Positions 1-12,312 of a stretch of 64,000 nucleotides of DNA are shown in pieces (within the stretch, counting starts at the first letter, position 1; every line of letters starts with the position of its first letter). The position numbers and the translations under genes are program-made. Below the pieces are notes generated by a model. The model did not search any database and was not told the DNA's origin. It saw only the letters and a list, made by a program, of their open reading frames with translations. Source of the stretch: Pithys albifrons albifrons (Eukaryota > Chordata > Aves > Passeriformes > Thamnophilidae); assembly GCF_047495875.1 (NCBI RefSeq), contig NC_092474.1, positions 9,424,501 through 9,488,500 of the forward strand, read 5' to 3'.

Positions 1-259
1 CTTGGCTGCTGAGCACCCTGGGACTGCTGGCCCCATTTTACACACCCTTCAAAGGATGATCACTTCATTGGGGTGCTTTGATCCTCCAAGCAGCAGCCCA
101 ACAGATGTGCCAGTGAGACCTGGAGGGCTTTTCTGGGAGTGGTTGACTCAGTGTCTGGTCACCACAGGCTGGCCAGAAGGGTCCATAGAGAGTGCCCTGC
201 TGCCCAGGGTATTGGCTGGGGGCAGTTCTCCATGCTTGGCTCCTCTGTGCTTTCCTCAG
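1..259 (+). other. Carbonic anhydrase intron (partial)
   Basis: This is sequence upstream of the first recognisable carbonic anhydrase exon, ending in a pyrimidine-rich CTTTCCTCAG acceptor. I see no carbonic anhydrase homology in it. The earlier exons (signal peptide and the first two zinc histidines) must lie outside the window. Confidence 0.7.
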
Positions 260-1982
260 CTGCACATCGTCCACATGAATGTCAAGTACCGGACGCTGGC
301 AGAGGCCAAGGGGCATCCCAATGGGCTGGCTGTCCTCGGCTTCTTCTTCCAGGTAGGTCTGTGGGGGCTCATGCTGCTGACAAGAGGAACACCCTGGAAA
401 CAAGGTGCTGGTGTGCTGCTGGGGGAGCATTGTATGTGTGCCTTGTGGGAGCGAGAAAGGTCAGAAAGACTGGGTAAAGGCCAGGAGGTGCTGGGGAGTC
501 TCAGTGGTGAAAGGTACCAGAGCACCTCCCTGACTTTGTGGAACAGGGTACTGGCTGGGAGCCCTTTTCCACTGCTCTGCAACAATGTGGGGCAGGGCCA
601 GCTCTGCCTGTGAGTGCTCAGCAAGACAGGATGATGCAGCTCTGCCCTGCCAAGCCTCTGCCTTGCCCCAGCCACTTCTTCTCCCCATCCACAGGTCTCT
701 GAAACCCCTAACACCAATTACAACACCATTGTGGTGGGTCTGAGGAACGTCTCCCATGCTGGTGAGTCATGTTCTCATCGGGGCAGGGCGGAAAGGGGAG
801 ACCCTGGTGTGGGATAGCAGGGGTGTGGCCCACCAGGTTGGGTGGGGGGACCTGCCAGTCTGGGGTCCATCAGGCTGAAGGGAAACTGATGGGCATGGCC
901 CCACTGTCCCTACCACATCCCTGGTACAGGACAGGACTGAGTGTCCACGTGTTGCCCCACAGGGGATTCTGTGGATTTGGCCTCCACCTTCCGCCTGAGC
1001 ACGCTGCTGCCGCATGCCGGCCGGCTCTCCGGGTACTACCGCTACCAGGGCTCCCTCACCACCCCTGACTGCAGCGAGGTTGTTGTCTGGACTCTCTTTG
1101 AGGAGCCAGTGGAGATCGGCCGGGAGCAGGTACTGGCATGTACAGCCCCACGCTCCAGCACCCAAAAGGCTGGGCCCCCTGGGTGGCCCCTCTCCTTGCC
1201 CTTGAGCAAGAGCACAGAGAAAGTCATCTCTATAATAATGCTCCTGGCAACTTTGTAATTAATGAATTAATTGTATGAGCGTTAAGTAGTGGAGATGTGG
1301 CCACCTGCCAGTGGGGAGAAACCCCATCTATAGTTCTCTCCCTCCCAGCCTTGGTATTCAGAAAGAGAAATGGGAGTGAATCCAATGAAGTGGAGTAGAG
1401 GCTCCAAGGAGGTGGATGGATGGATGGATGAAGTTCTCCTCTGCTGCACAAGAAGCTTAATAGATGTATCTCCTTGAGGGTGTCATGGGCCAGCCACTGT
1501 TCAAGTGCTCAGTGCTGGCACCAAAACACAATTAGCTCCTTAAAAACTCAGGACCTTGTCCTTGTAAGGACACACCTCTGTGCTTACCTACAAGTTTGTC
1601 TTTTTGAGTGCGGTGGTGGGTGGTGGGAGGACACTCACTGGTGCAGAACCATGCCATGGGTCCTGTGCCTTGGGCAGCAGGGCAGTATGAAGGGGCTAAC
1701 AGCAGGTTTGGGGTGCCTGGTGCAGCAGCTGCCCACCCTACCCCTCTCTCTCTCTCGTCACAGCTGCAGGCATTTGTCAGCACCCTTCACTTCCCACCAG
1801 ATGGATCCACGCTCCTAAAAATGGTCAACAACTTCCGTCCACCCCAGCCCCTCCACAGCCGGAAGGTCTTTGCCTCCCGAGGGGCCACAGCCAGTGGTGG
1901 GTCTCTGCATGGGGGCCACCACGAGCTCCTCTCACCCCTGCTCCTCCTGGTCCTACTCAGCCTCTTCTCACCAGTCCCATAG
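260..1982 (+). CDS. CA15: GPI-anchored carbonic anhydrase, CA15-like (3' four exons)
   Basis: Reversible hydration of CO2 by an extracellular, membrane-anchored alpha-carbonic anhydrase. Four consecutive exons join in frame: 260-352, 695-761, 963-1129 and 1764-1982 (TAG). All have AG/GT borders with matching phases, giving the last 181 residues. Exon 1 here begins [10 protein letters not shown], equivalent to the CA-II segment around zinc ligand His119. Exon 3 carries the active-site loop [14 protein letters not shown]. The last exon ends with small residues and then a hydrophobic leucine-rich tail without charges, as expected for a GPI signal. CA15 fits better than CA4 from the VHMNVKY and [11 protein letters not shown] wording, judged from memory. 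Its position next to IGL is consistent with mouse Car15 lying in the 22q11-equivalent region. The 5' half is outside the window. Confidence 0.85.
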
Positions 1983-2233
1983 GATCTGGTCTAGCCTGTC
2001 ACCAGTCTCCACATGAGCATCGCCCTGGTGCAGTGGAAATGAGGAGGCGATGCATCTGGTTCATGGGAAATGGGTAAAAAAACAACAAAAAGCATGATGA
2101 GGCCTTGACTGGGTGAGGATTTTGCGAACCTGGACCTCTGCACAGGTGGATCTCTGCAAGTCTGGAGCCGAACTGTGATGCCCCTGTAGCTGAGAGGTGG
2201 GATTTGCAGGGAGGGTGATGCTCTAGGGGCTGG

Positions 2234-2239
2234 AATAAA
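2234..2239 (+). terminator. Carbonic anhydrase poly(A) signal
   Basis: An AATAAA hexamer lies about 250 bp past the TAG of the carbonic anhydrase gene and is the first one downstream on the + strand. Confidence 0.7.
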
Positions 2240-2930
2240 GCCAAGGTCCTCATCAGTTGCTGTATCTTGGGCTTTGTGTCCCTTTGGAGTTGTTGGGGCA
2301 GGTGCTTGACACAGAGTTGTGGGGTCAGTGCAGAGGGAGCTGAGGGATGGTGTCTGTGCGGCACTGGGGGATGTTTCACCTGCGTGGTGTAGGTGGGCAT
2401 GAGAATCACCCCCTTTCCTTCTTGTGCACTAAATCCCCAGGGCCAAATCCTGGCCCTGGCCCTGGCCCAGGTTCCATGCAGTCTCTGTGCTGCAGACACA
2501 GCCCTGTCGCTTTCCCCAGGGTTGGGGCTGGCTGCTGGAGGCATGGGGTTTTCACTGGGAACACAGCACCTGCAGTGCCCGTGTGCAGGATGTAGGGAAC
2601 TGATGGATCTTTCCACGGAGCTCATTTTGTGCTGGCAGGAATAGCTCCATTTGCTGGTGCTGCCGGGGCAGAGCTGGGCGAGCAAGGTGGTTCATAATTA
2701 ATGTGCTGGAGCTCCAGGCATGTTCCCATCTCCTCCTGAATTATGGGTGAAGAGCACAGGCCGTTATCTGGGAGCAGAGCAGGCGGGCTGCAGTTTTTCA
2801 TCATTTCTGGAGGGAACCACTGCCAGTGCAGGTCTCCAGCCCCAGGGATGGCTGCGGGCTGGGTGCTGGGGCTCTGTCATCCCCCAGAGCTCAGGCCTGC
2901 AGCCTCGCGCCCGCTGCACTGCTGGAGGAG

Positions 2931-3029
2931 CGGGACACGCGGGACACACGGGACACGCGGGATACATGGGACCCGCGGGACACATGGAACACACGGGACA
3001 CACGGGACGTATGAGACACGGAACACGAG
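2931..3029. repeat. Minisatellite, about 9 bp GGGACACRC unit
   Basis: Tandem GGGACACGC / GGGACACAC / GGATACATG variants run for about 100 bp. Reading frames through it are repeat artefacts. Confidence 0.85.
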
Positions 3030-3117
3030 GGGGCGCCGCGAGAACGGGCACGGGGAGGCACCTGCAGAGCCGCGGCAGCCGCCAGGGGGCGCTCCCGCCA
3101 GTGCCACCTGCGTGTGG

Positions 3118-3880
3118 CTGTTTGTGTCCTGTGTCCCTGTACCCCACGTCCTTGTACCCGAGTCCTTGTACCACTGGCTCTGTGTTCTTGTGCCACTATG
3201 CCCCGTGTCCTTGTGTCCCTGTGCCCTGAGTCGTTGTGCCACTGTGCTCTGTGTTCTTGTGGCACTGCTTCTGCCACTGCCACCTGCAGTCTCATCGTTC
3301 TGTGCCCCATGTCTTTGGGCCCATGTTCTCTGTGTCCTCATGTCCCTGTGCTCCATGTCTTTGTGTCCCTGTCACCTGTGCCACTGCCACCTGTGGTCTC
3401 ATGTCCCTGTGCCCGGTGTTTCTGTTGCACTGTCCACCCTCACTCTCACCTGCAAACTCATGTCCCTGACACTGTGATTGGCATCCTTGTACCCTTGTTC
3501 CCTGGGCCCCCATGTCCTTGTGACTCTGTTCCCTTGTGTCCTTGTGCCACCGTTCCCTCATATCTTTATGCCCCTGTCCTCCATGTCTTTGTGTCACTGT
3601 CTCTATGTCACTGTCACCCATGTCCTCATGCCCCTATGCCCCACATTCCCCTGCTACAGTCCCTTGTGTCCTCATACCCTTTTCCCTTGTGTCTCCAAGC
3701 CATTGTACCTGTGTCCTCATGCCCCTGTCCTCAGTGTCCCCATGCTCCCTGTGCCCTGCCAGCCACTTCACTGTGTCCTCTATTTCCTCCATGTCCCATC
3801 ATGTCCCCTTGTGCCCCTTATCCCCCCATGTCCCCATGTGTTGTCCATGCTGTCTGTGCCCTCATGCCTGTCAGTGTCCC
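3118..3880. repeat. Degenerate pyrimidine-rich minisatellite
   Basis: About 760 bp of imperfect units built on TGTCCTTGTGCCCCTGTGCC. Strand asymmetry is strong: C and T dominate the + strand. Long frames on both strands come from the repeat. Confidence 0.8.
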
Positions 3881-4918
3881 ACCATTCCCCACTGCACAGC
3901 CCAGTCCCAGCCCCTTTCACCCATAGGCCACAGGGCAGCTGCCCCACAAACATGCTTGGGTCCAGCTCAGGGTGATTTCAGGCTCAGCAGGTGAAAGTGG
4001 GGGCTCAGTTGACCACAGTGAGCCCCACATGGCTGCAGACCCCCAGTCCACTCCAGTGCCATGCCAGAGTGTGAGGGGCACCCAGATGATGGGACCAGTT
4101 GCCTGCCAAGAGGGCCGTGGAGGGCACAGGCTGTGGCTCTCCATGGGCACTGGGGGCTGAAACATTGGGCAGCAGCCCTGGGAGCACCACCCCAGCACAG
4201 GATTCACATTCCCTGAGGGACTTATTCTGGCCAGCTGTGATATCCCCAGCAGAGGACAGCAGTGGCACCAGGCAGGGTCTGGCAGCAGAGACCCTCTGCA
4301 TGGTTGGACACCAACACTACCCCTAAGGCTCAGCATACACCGGGCAGCCCTGCTGGGACCCCAAATCTGGGGAGGTGCTGTGCCTCTCTTGGGAATGCTG
4401 TGCTGCCCTGGCTGCCTGGCTAAAGAACATGGACACAATGTCCCCTCCCAAGAGCCATTGCTGAAATGGGGCTGAAGAATGGCTTTTCCCGCCCCAGCCC
4501 TGCCGGCAGCACAGCCAGGCAGTGATGCTCGGGGTGCCACGTGCTGGAAAGTTTGTGCCGAGGCAGCGGAGCGTGGTGAGCCCCGGGGCTATTCCTGGCT
4601 CCCAGCTGGTGTTTGGCCAAAGCGGGCTCTTGGTTTTGGCGGGCTGTAATTTTAGCAAAGCCTGTTCCCGGGCTGGGGGCTGCGGTCAGAACAGCTGCCC
4701 AGGAGTGCGCCAGTTCAGCTGGGAGGCCATGATGCACATCAGAACCACCTGCCCATGGTCAGCCTGGGATGCCTGGCCAGAGGTACCCAAAGCATGGCAG
4801 AAACGCTTAAACCCAGTGTTCTTCCCTGCAGTGGCTGCAGAGGAAGGGGAAAGGGCTGTGGCTGTGGTGGCATGTGCACAGGATGGGGAGCTGCTGGTGA
4901 GGGTGTCACTGCCGAGGT

Positions 4919-5060
4919 TAGAATCAAAGAATTGTTATGGCTGGAAAAGCCCTCAAAGATCATAAAGTCCAGCCTTCAACTAACACTGCCAGGTCAATTA
5001 TTAAACCCTGTCTCTAAGCACCACATCAACAGGGTGCAGCATCCAGCTTCAGGGTGCACC
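4919..5060 (-). mobile_element. CR1 LINE 3' fragment (antisense)
   Basis: Reads like the antisense avian CR1 3' region: AGAATCAAAGAATTGTTATG, then a stretch resembling 'catctagtccaacc...cactgccaggt' and 'ccctaagcaccacatc'. It is old and diverged. Confidence 0.7.
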
Positions 5061-5559
5061 CCATGCTGCCTGCAAAAGCCATGGCACTGGTACTGGCCAC
5101 CCTGGATGTGGAAGGGCAAAAAGACAAATTTGACTTAAATTCCTCCTTGGATGAGTCAAACCCTTGTGCTGTCTCCCAGGGACCTGGCGAGGACCATGAT
5201 GGCCTCCTCCATCACACCCCACAACCACCACGGCCATGGCCACCACTGCCACAGCCCTGCTGACACCATGGCCACCAATGTCCCCTACCTAGAAATTTCT
5301 TAACATTACGCTAAGTTCACCTTGGGGGTCCCTACAAGGGCTGCAATTCAGTGATCACATTTCTCCAGACTGGCAGCATCAGTCCTGTGATCAAATCTTT
5401 CTCCATTAGCACACCTGCCCTGAGGATCAGCAGCTGTTTACCACAAATATGAGAGAAAACAAGGGTTTTCTGGGTCCCCAGGCCAGGCTGAGGCTCTTCT
5501 GGGAGTTGTATCTTGTTACCACAATAACCTTGAGATGATAAATATTTTCAAGTAGCCCA

Positions 5560-5640
5560 AAGGTGTTTATTTTTTAATTAGTTCAGCTTGTTTACAACCT
5601 GTTTACAAGCCCAGGCATTTACCATTGGGACTGTTTACTG
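5560..5640. promoter_or_regulatory. Cluster of forkhead-like TGTTTAC motifs
   Basis: Three exact TGTTTAC sites (5589-5595, 5600-5606, 5632-5638) and a GTGTTTATT lie within 80 bp of an AT-rich island, about 6.7 kb downstream of IGLC. TGTTTAC is the core of the forkhead-factor site. Function is inferred only. Confidence 0.35.
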
Positions 5641-8600
5641 GGCTGTCCCCCAGTCTGTCAGGGTTTCATACACACTTAAATAACCCTCAGCCAGGGGGTA
5701 TATCTTCCTGCCAGCTGTGTGCCTTGGCAGTTGCTGTTTTGACACAGCTATGCAAATGTTTGCTCTTGTTTTCACAATGGGCTTGAAAGCTCAGGTTGTG
5801 TTTTCGACCACGTCAGCCTCAAACATTTATTTATTTAATTTAATTCCCGTTCAATTGCAGGGTGATAAACCTTGGCCTTGGGCTCTCTGGCTATCTCCAG
5901 CTGCATGTTTGACCTGGGGCTGCCCAGGGGTATTTGATAGTGTTTTATGATTCATAACTTGTATTTTATAATTTATATCTTGTATTTTATGAATTCATAA
6001 CTTTTTTTTTTCATTTATAACCTGTATTTTCTTTCTCAGACTTGGGGAAACTTGCCCCATATTGTGTGAGCCTGCAGGCTGCCCCTGTACCATTCAGCAG
6101 GTTGGACTGAGGTATGAGTCCAGCGAAAGGGCTGTCTGGCAACTGGCAGGGATTGTTTAGTTTAATTCAGTTAATAAGAGAGGATTCAGGGTGATCTGGC
6201 AGCAGGATGACATCAGGAGTCCTCAGGCTGGTGCCCCTGCAGTGGTGGCACAGGGTGACAAGGCCACAGTCTGAGCAATGTCAGGATCTCGCCTGGCCCC
6301 AAACCCCACAGGTGAGGGGTCAATGGTGCCCAGCCTGGTGGGACTGAATGCACTGGGATCACTGGAGGGGGTGTGTGTGCGTGTGCATATGTGTGTGAGC
6401 ATGTGCAGAAGCTGGGACATCCCACACTGGGGCAGGGACCACCCTGCCAGGCAAGACCCCACTGAAGCATTGCAAGGGCCCCTCCAAGGAACAGGCTGGG
6501 GACACACACTCTGCCATGGCATGGCTTGGCAGCAGCTCCCAGTGGGTCCACCATTCAGCTGGTCCACCAGTACCACCCACCCTGACAATTCTGGGCAGCA
6601 TCAGGCTGCCCCAAAACGTCTCCCTCACCTCAGAGGCTGATGGCCCCACAAAGTGATGGCCCCATAAGGTAACAGCCTGGCAAGACAGAGGTAAGAACTG
6701 GACACCATCACAGGCTGAGCCAACTCAGGGCTTGGCTGCGTGGTGCTCGCTTGTCTTCACACGTCAGCACCCACTGGAGACAGTTTCACTTCTGTTTTTC
6801 AGGCATCCTTTCGAATTTCTGATTGGGGACTGTAGTGGGTGAGGAGTAAATTTAGCCAGGGGATGCCCCAGAGCCACACAGCTGCATGGTGGGGCTGGCT
6901 GGGGGGGATGGGGAGGCCAGTGCTGGCGTGGCACAGCCTGGGCTCTGAACAGCCTTTTTCCAGCCCTCCAGAGAAGGTGGTTACATGAGTGGGGGCAATG
7001 TCAGGATGGGCTACAGGAACCACCAGCACCTCCAGGTGCTGAGGCAAGACAGAGGCCCTGGATATTGCCTGAGCTCGGTACAGCTGCAGGACCCAAGTGA
7101 GGGGACTGTGCTGTCTTCTCATGGCTGCCCCACACCCCCCAGCCTGGGCTGGGGCTATTCTGGGCTCCTGCTCTTGCTTTCAAGTTTCAGCCCTGCTGCT
7201 CCAGGAACGCGGCAGTTTGTGCGGCCACAGCTGCGGTGGGGACAGGCGGGAACCGTCCCCTCCGGCTGTGCCACGTCGCCCATGTCTCTCCAGACGAGGT
7301 GTTTCATCAGCGCCAGGTGCACTCACTCTGCACCCGCCACGTCCCCACAAAGAGAGGCACCACCTCCTCCTGGCATGGGACACTGGGGCTTGCCTGGCCT
7401 GGGGAAATCACCCAGTGATGTGCAATGAAAAAGGAAATCAGATCTGGTTTTTGGTGGATGAAGATGGCCAGAGGTTGTCCCATGGAGGGGACCCAGGGCA
7501 GTGTTTGGGGACCAGAGCAGAACTTTGCCTACAAGGCTGGGGGCAGTGGTTTGGAGAGAGGGTTGCAAGAGCTCCTGTGGTCCCACACTCCTCTGCCTCC
7601 ATCCCTGCATCCCTCCCTCTGGTCTTGGCTCTGCAACACCTTCAAGCCCAAGGTGTCTAAACCCCAGAGTTTATTAAACACTCCCCTTAAAGTCTTGCTA
7701 AGCCCTCACCAGGGAGCCTCAGCCTGGGAGCACAGCTCTCACCCAACCCAACCCTCCATGGAACCCAGTGCTTCCCTCTGCAGCTAATTAAAGCCTTCCT
7801 GAAGCATCTCATTTACTAAATTAGATTCCCCTCATTTTAAAATTACTGGCAAGCTGGGAAAACAAGAAAATAAATGACTGTTCAAATTGCAGTGCAGAAG
7901 CTGGCAGAGTGAGAGCAGGAGTTGCTGCTGGGGAGGGGAGGGAGATTTTGGTTCTGTTCAGCATGTTTTGCTCACCAGAAACCCCCAACGAGGGCAACTG
8001 AGGGAGTTGGCCCAGACTGTTCTTCCCAGGCACCTACCAGTCCAGAAGAACGATTAGGCCCTGCATCCCTCTTTGATTCCCTGTACTGTCTCTCCAGCCC
8101 TGTTAAAGGATTTTTATGGGTAAAACTGTGGCTGGGAATCTGCTGAGCTGTGAGCAGCGGGGGAGGATGGGAGCCCTGGGGGGGCCAGGGCCACTGATCT
8201 ATAATTCATCAGATTTTTCCTTGCCAGTTGTTGCATATGGAAAAGATTTAGCAAAATCTTTTCATCAATAATTAGTGAGGTTTTCTGCCCCCAGAATCAG
8301 AGATGTGCCTGTGCTCTGCCTGCCTAGACCCGAGCCAAAGCAAGAGCCTGGTTCATGGCCCAGCAGCACGTGCCCCAAAATGAGCCCACGAAAAGCTGGG
8401 GATACTGTCCTGTGAACAAGGAATGGGCTTTACCCATGGAATGTCAAGTTGTGTTTCAAGCCCTGTGGAATGCACTGCCCTGCTACTCTCTCCCCTCCAG
8501 TGGGCCACCCCTCAAACCCTGTGGCATTTATCAGTGTAAAACCTGGCAGCATGGTTGGGATGGGGGTTCCTGTGTTGCCTGTCATTCTCTCCAGCCTCAG

Positions 8601-9419
8601 CCACTGCTAAGGGTGTGATTTGCCAACTGCTGGAATAATAATTACTGCGCCTGAGCTTTCCAGTGGATTAGAAACAAGTGTTTTTCCTCAGGGCAGGTCT
8701 TGGTCCTCGGGGCATTTCTGGCTAGCAGAACTCCAGCAGCCACTCTCCTGGGCAAAAGTCCTGGCAACACCACAGGGCCAGGGGCGAGATGCTGCAGGCA
8801 GGGGCTTGCTAGGAAATAATCTCGCTTGAGAGTGGGAAGGGGCTGAGCAGCAGGGTGGAGGAGCTGCTGTCATCTCTGGGTCCACGTTCCCCAGCAGTGA
8901 GCTGGGATGGGTGGATGTGGCCATGCTGCAGGGACTCTCACCTCGAGGACTCTTGCCACAGCCCATCAGCCCCTCAGGAGCAAGTCTGCCAGCTGTCTGC
9001 CACTGCGAGCTCTGTCAGCTCCGGAAACTATCTTAAAGAAGCTTATCTTGAAACACAGTGGGACAGGTCCCTCCATCATCCACCCTTCCTTCCTTTCCCT
9101 GACTCCAATGCAGTCTGAACATCCTGCTGCTGGCTCCTTCCCTAGGGCCAGCAGCAGCCCAGGGGTCTATGATCAGACCTGAGCAAGAGCTTGCTCTGCA
9201 GTGATGTGATTCCCTGGGAAAAGCCTAAGCCTGTCAGCCCACACATGGGAAGGGACGCTGTGAGGGCCTCCATCAGCCCAGACCCCTGGACAGAGTAATG
9301 GGAAGGGGGTTTGCCCTATGCATGGGGCTGTGCCATGGCAAGGTCTCCCTTGCCTGGCTAGGAAGGAGGAAGAAGTCAGGATCAGGCCTCATTAATGCCC
9401 ATAAATTTGTTTTGTAGCA

Positions 9420-9626
9420 CGAGGTGCCTGTTGGCACCTCAAGTGGAGTCAGACCCTGCTGCCAGCTCCCTGCCAAAAAGCAGGAGGGAAGAAAGACTGG
9501 GGAAATGCATGGATATGGCACTTGGTTGTTTGGTTTAGCTGTGCACATGGTGGTGCTGGGTTAGTGACTGGATTTGATGATCTTAGAGGTCTTTTCCAAT
9601 CTGAATGACTCTATGATTCTAAGAAT
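9420..9626 (+). mobile_element. CR1-like 3' fragment (sense), copy 1
   Basis: Runs from GAGGTGCCTGTTGGCACCTC to a tail reading 'gatgatcttagaggtcttttccaa...gactctatgattcta', the usual CR1 3' end. The same segment occurs at 10720-10890. Confidence 0.7.
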
Positions 9627-10494
9627 CTGAATAAAGTCTTTGGAAATGCTAAACCCCAGTGTTGCTGTTACTGGGAGATCCCCAGCAGCACCAGGAGACA
9701 TGAGGTTCCTTTTGCCAGTGGCAGGACCACTGTTTTGTTCAGGCCATCACTGCCCACCCTGATATGTCCATGGGAGCAAGAGATGGACAAAAGAAACTTA
9801 TTTCCCCTCCAAATTCCACTTGCATTTTATTTCCTGGCAGGTTTGGTATTGCTGCATGGTCCCTGAAGGGTCGTCTCCCAGTGACATTCTGCCAGACTAG
9901 GAACAACGCAAAAAGCAACAACTGACCCTTGGATCTTGTCTTATAGAGTTTGAGTTTGGCAGAAGATTTTGGCTTAAATTCCTGAGAAATCCTCGGGTGG
10001 TTATTAAATGGCTGGGTTAAGAAAAACATTAAAGAGCTGGAGTGTGCAGCTCCACTGGAGCTTTCTAGGATGGATGGAGGGATGGGGGGATGAATGAAGG
10101 CACTGAGGCAGGTAGGATGGGTGGAGACACTGAGGTGGGCAGGGCAGAGGTGGCAGGGTGGACAGGACAGGTGTCCACAGCAGGGAGGACACATGACTGC
10201 AGTGCTGCACTGAGAACTTTCTCCTTGCTGCTGCAGGGGCTTTGCCCCAGGCAAGCCCAGTGTGGGGAGTGCCCATCCCATAGTCATGCTGTTGCCTGGC
10301 CCCTGGCCTGCCCAGGGCAGCTGATTGCCAGCAGGATGCAGGGAGGAGCTACAGCCACTGTGGGGGTCCAAGTCCCTGGGATGGGCACAGGGGCCACCCC
10401 AAGTTGGACTGACCTCTGCTCCTTGCTGCTCCTCAGTCTCCATGGCCAGGCTCCAGACATGCTTCCTGTGCTCCAGTACCAACTCAAGTTGGAG

Positions 10495-11350
10495 GATGAA
10501 GGACTTGACAGCAGCACAAAAAGAATTTGGGGGTCTTGGAGGATAAAATCTGGACATGAGCTGGCAATGTGCACCTGTAGCTCAGAAAGCCAACTGTATC
10601 CTGGACTGCACCAAAAGCAGTGTGGGCAGCAGGTTGAGGGAGAGGATTCTCCCACTCTGGTGAGATCCCACCTGGAGTACTGTGTCCAGCTTTGGAGTCC
10701 CCAGCATGAAAAGGACCTGAGGTGCCTATTGGCATCTCAGGTGGGGTCAGACCCTGGTGCCAGCTCCCTGCCAAAAAGCAGGAGGGAAGAAGGACTGGGG
10801 ATATGCATGGATATGGCACTTGGGGACTTGGTTTAGCACTGAAGATGGTAGTGCTGGGTTAGTGGCTGGGTTTGATCATCTTAGAAATCATCAAATGGGC
10901 TAGTCCAGAGGAGGCCACAAAGATACTCAGAAGGCTGGAGCACCTCTGCTATGAGGAAAGGTTGAGAGAGTTGGAGTTGTTCAGCCTGGAGAGAGAAGTC
11001 TTCAGGAAAACCTTTTAGCAGCCTTTCAATACTTGAAGGGGACTTACATGAAAGACAGGAACAGACTTTTTGTCAGGTTCTGATGCAATAGGACAAGGGA
11101 CAATATTTCTTAACTAAAGAAGGGTTGATTTAGGCCAGATAAATTACTGTGAGAACAGTGAGGTGCTGGCACAGGTTGTCCAGGGAATCTGTGGTTGTCC
11201 CATCCCTGGAAACATTCAAGGTAAGGCTGAAAGGTGCTCTGAGCAAACTGATCTGGTTGAAGGCGCCCCTGCTTGTTCCAGGGGTTTGGACTAGGTAAGT
11301 TTTAAAGATCCCTTCCAACTCAAACCATGCTACTTTTCTAAGATTCTGTG
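10495..11350 (+). mobile_element. CR1 LINE 3' region (sense) with nested insertion
   Basis: Contains several hallmark avian CR1 3' stretches: 'actctggtgagatcccacctggag', 'gagtactgtgtccagctt', 'gtccagaggaggccacaaag', 'ctggagcacctctgctatgagg' and 'cagcctggagagagaag'. The 3' end is 'gatcccttccaactcaaacc'. Positions 10720-10890 interrupt it with a second element homologous to 9420-9600. Confidence 0.85.
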
Positions 11351-12174
11351 TCCTCAGAAGACACTTGCAGGGACATGTGCCAACCCAAAATCTGCTGAGG
11401 GGAGGCATCTCACTGGCACATCTTGGGGAGGAGGATGTGGTGGGGCCAAGCCCCCTTTCCCAAGAGGCTGGTGGGGAGCATCTACCCCAGAACTGAACAC
11501 ACCCTGTCCCTGGGGTGTCTCCTGGCTGCTGTGATGGGGTGACAGCAGCAGAGCACTGGCACTCTCAACACAGCTATGGCTGTCAGCCCCTCCATGTGCA
11601 GGGCCACAGGGAAACTTCCCCAGGACTGAGCTGGGGACGGGGACAGGGCAAGTGGCATGCAGGAGCCCATGCTGCTGTGACACAGGGTGCAAGGGACAGA
11701 CTGGTGTATGTGCTTGAATGGTGGCTAAACTGGCACTTCTGTTCCAGGAATGCAGTGCTGACTGAGGAAATGGGACAGAGCCACGGCTGGCAACAAAGGG
11801 ATGTGGCTGGCCATGCACCCACCACAGCCACAGCTTGCTTTCTGCAAGGCATCTAGAGCCAGCGGTCAAGGGACAAGGATGGCACAGCCAAGGCTGTGTG
11901 CTTGATGATGACATGGGGGCTTAGAGGAGGCTGTGTCCCAGGCTGCTCATCCCCTGGTGTTGGCAGTGCTGGGGGGATTCACTGGGGCCCCCAGGGTTGA
12001 ACAAAAGCTGCACAGACCCTCCCTCAGTAGAAGTGTGTGTGTATGCACACCCGTGTTCCCACCCCACCCTCACACTGGTGCCACTGGGCTGACACCAGCC
12101 AGTGCCTGGGGAGTGAGCGCATTGGAAGGACACAGAGACAGGGATGCTGAGCCAGCACTAGTTCAGTGTCGGTG

Positions 12175-12180
12175 TTTATT
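12175..12180 (-). terminator. IGLC poly(A) signal
   Basis: AATAAA on the - strand, 133 bp beyond the IGLC stop codon. Confidence 0.8.
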
Positions 12181-12312
12181 TGTCTGACACTCAGAGTGGG
12201 GAAACAGGGCCAGGGGACGGGGGGGGGTGGGGAGAGACATGTGCGGCAGGAGGGAGCCGCTGTCCCCCAAACTGGGGAGGAGGGAGGGAGCCAGCAAAGG
12301 GTCCCAGTGGGG

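Larger units (their letters stand above)
2240..12170. other. Intergenic interval between CA15 and IGLC
   Basis: About 10 kb with no gene I can support. It holds the two minisatellites, CR1 fragments, AT-rich islands (5.5-6.05, 7.78-7.89, 8.19-8.30 kb) and a short GT-rich run near 6.37 kb. In chicken the corresponding interval, from IGLC to the carbonic anhydrase gene, holds the light-chain enhancer and the DIVAC elements that target AID hypermutation. Equivalence here rests on position only. Confidence 0.5.

Noticed and set aside
3114..3926. Long Cys/Pro-rich frames on the + strand
   Set aside because: They are translations of the degenerate minisatellite, open in several frames at once.
7097..7660. 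187-codon + strand frame with Cys/Arg-rich text
   Set aside because: No homology that I recognise and no conserved exon borders; GC-rich chance frame in the intergenic interval.
9739..10557. 272-codon - strand frame
   Set aside because: It overlaps CR1 sequence and low-complexity text with no recognisable domain; chance frame.
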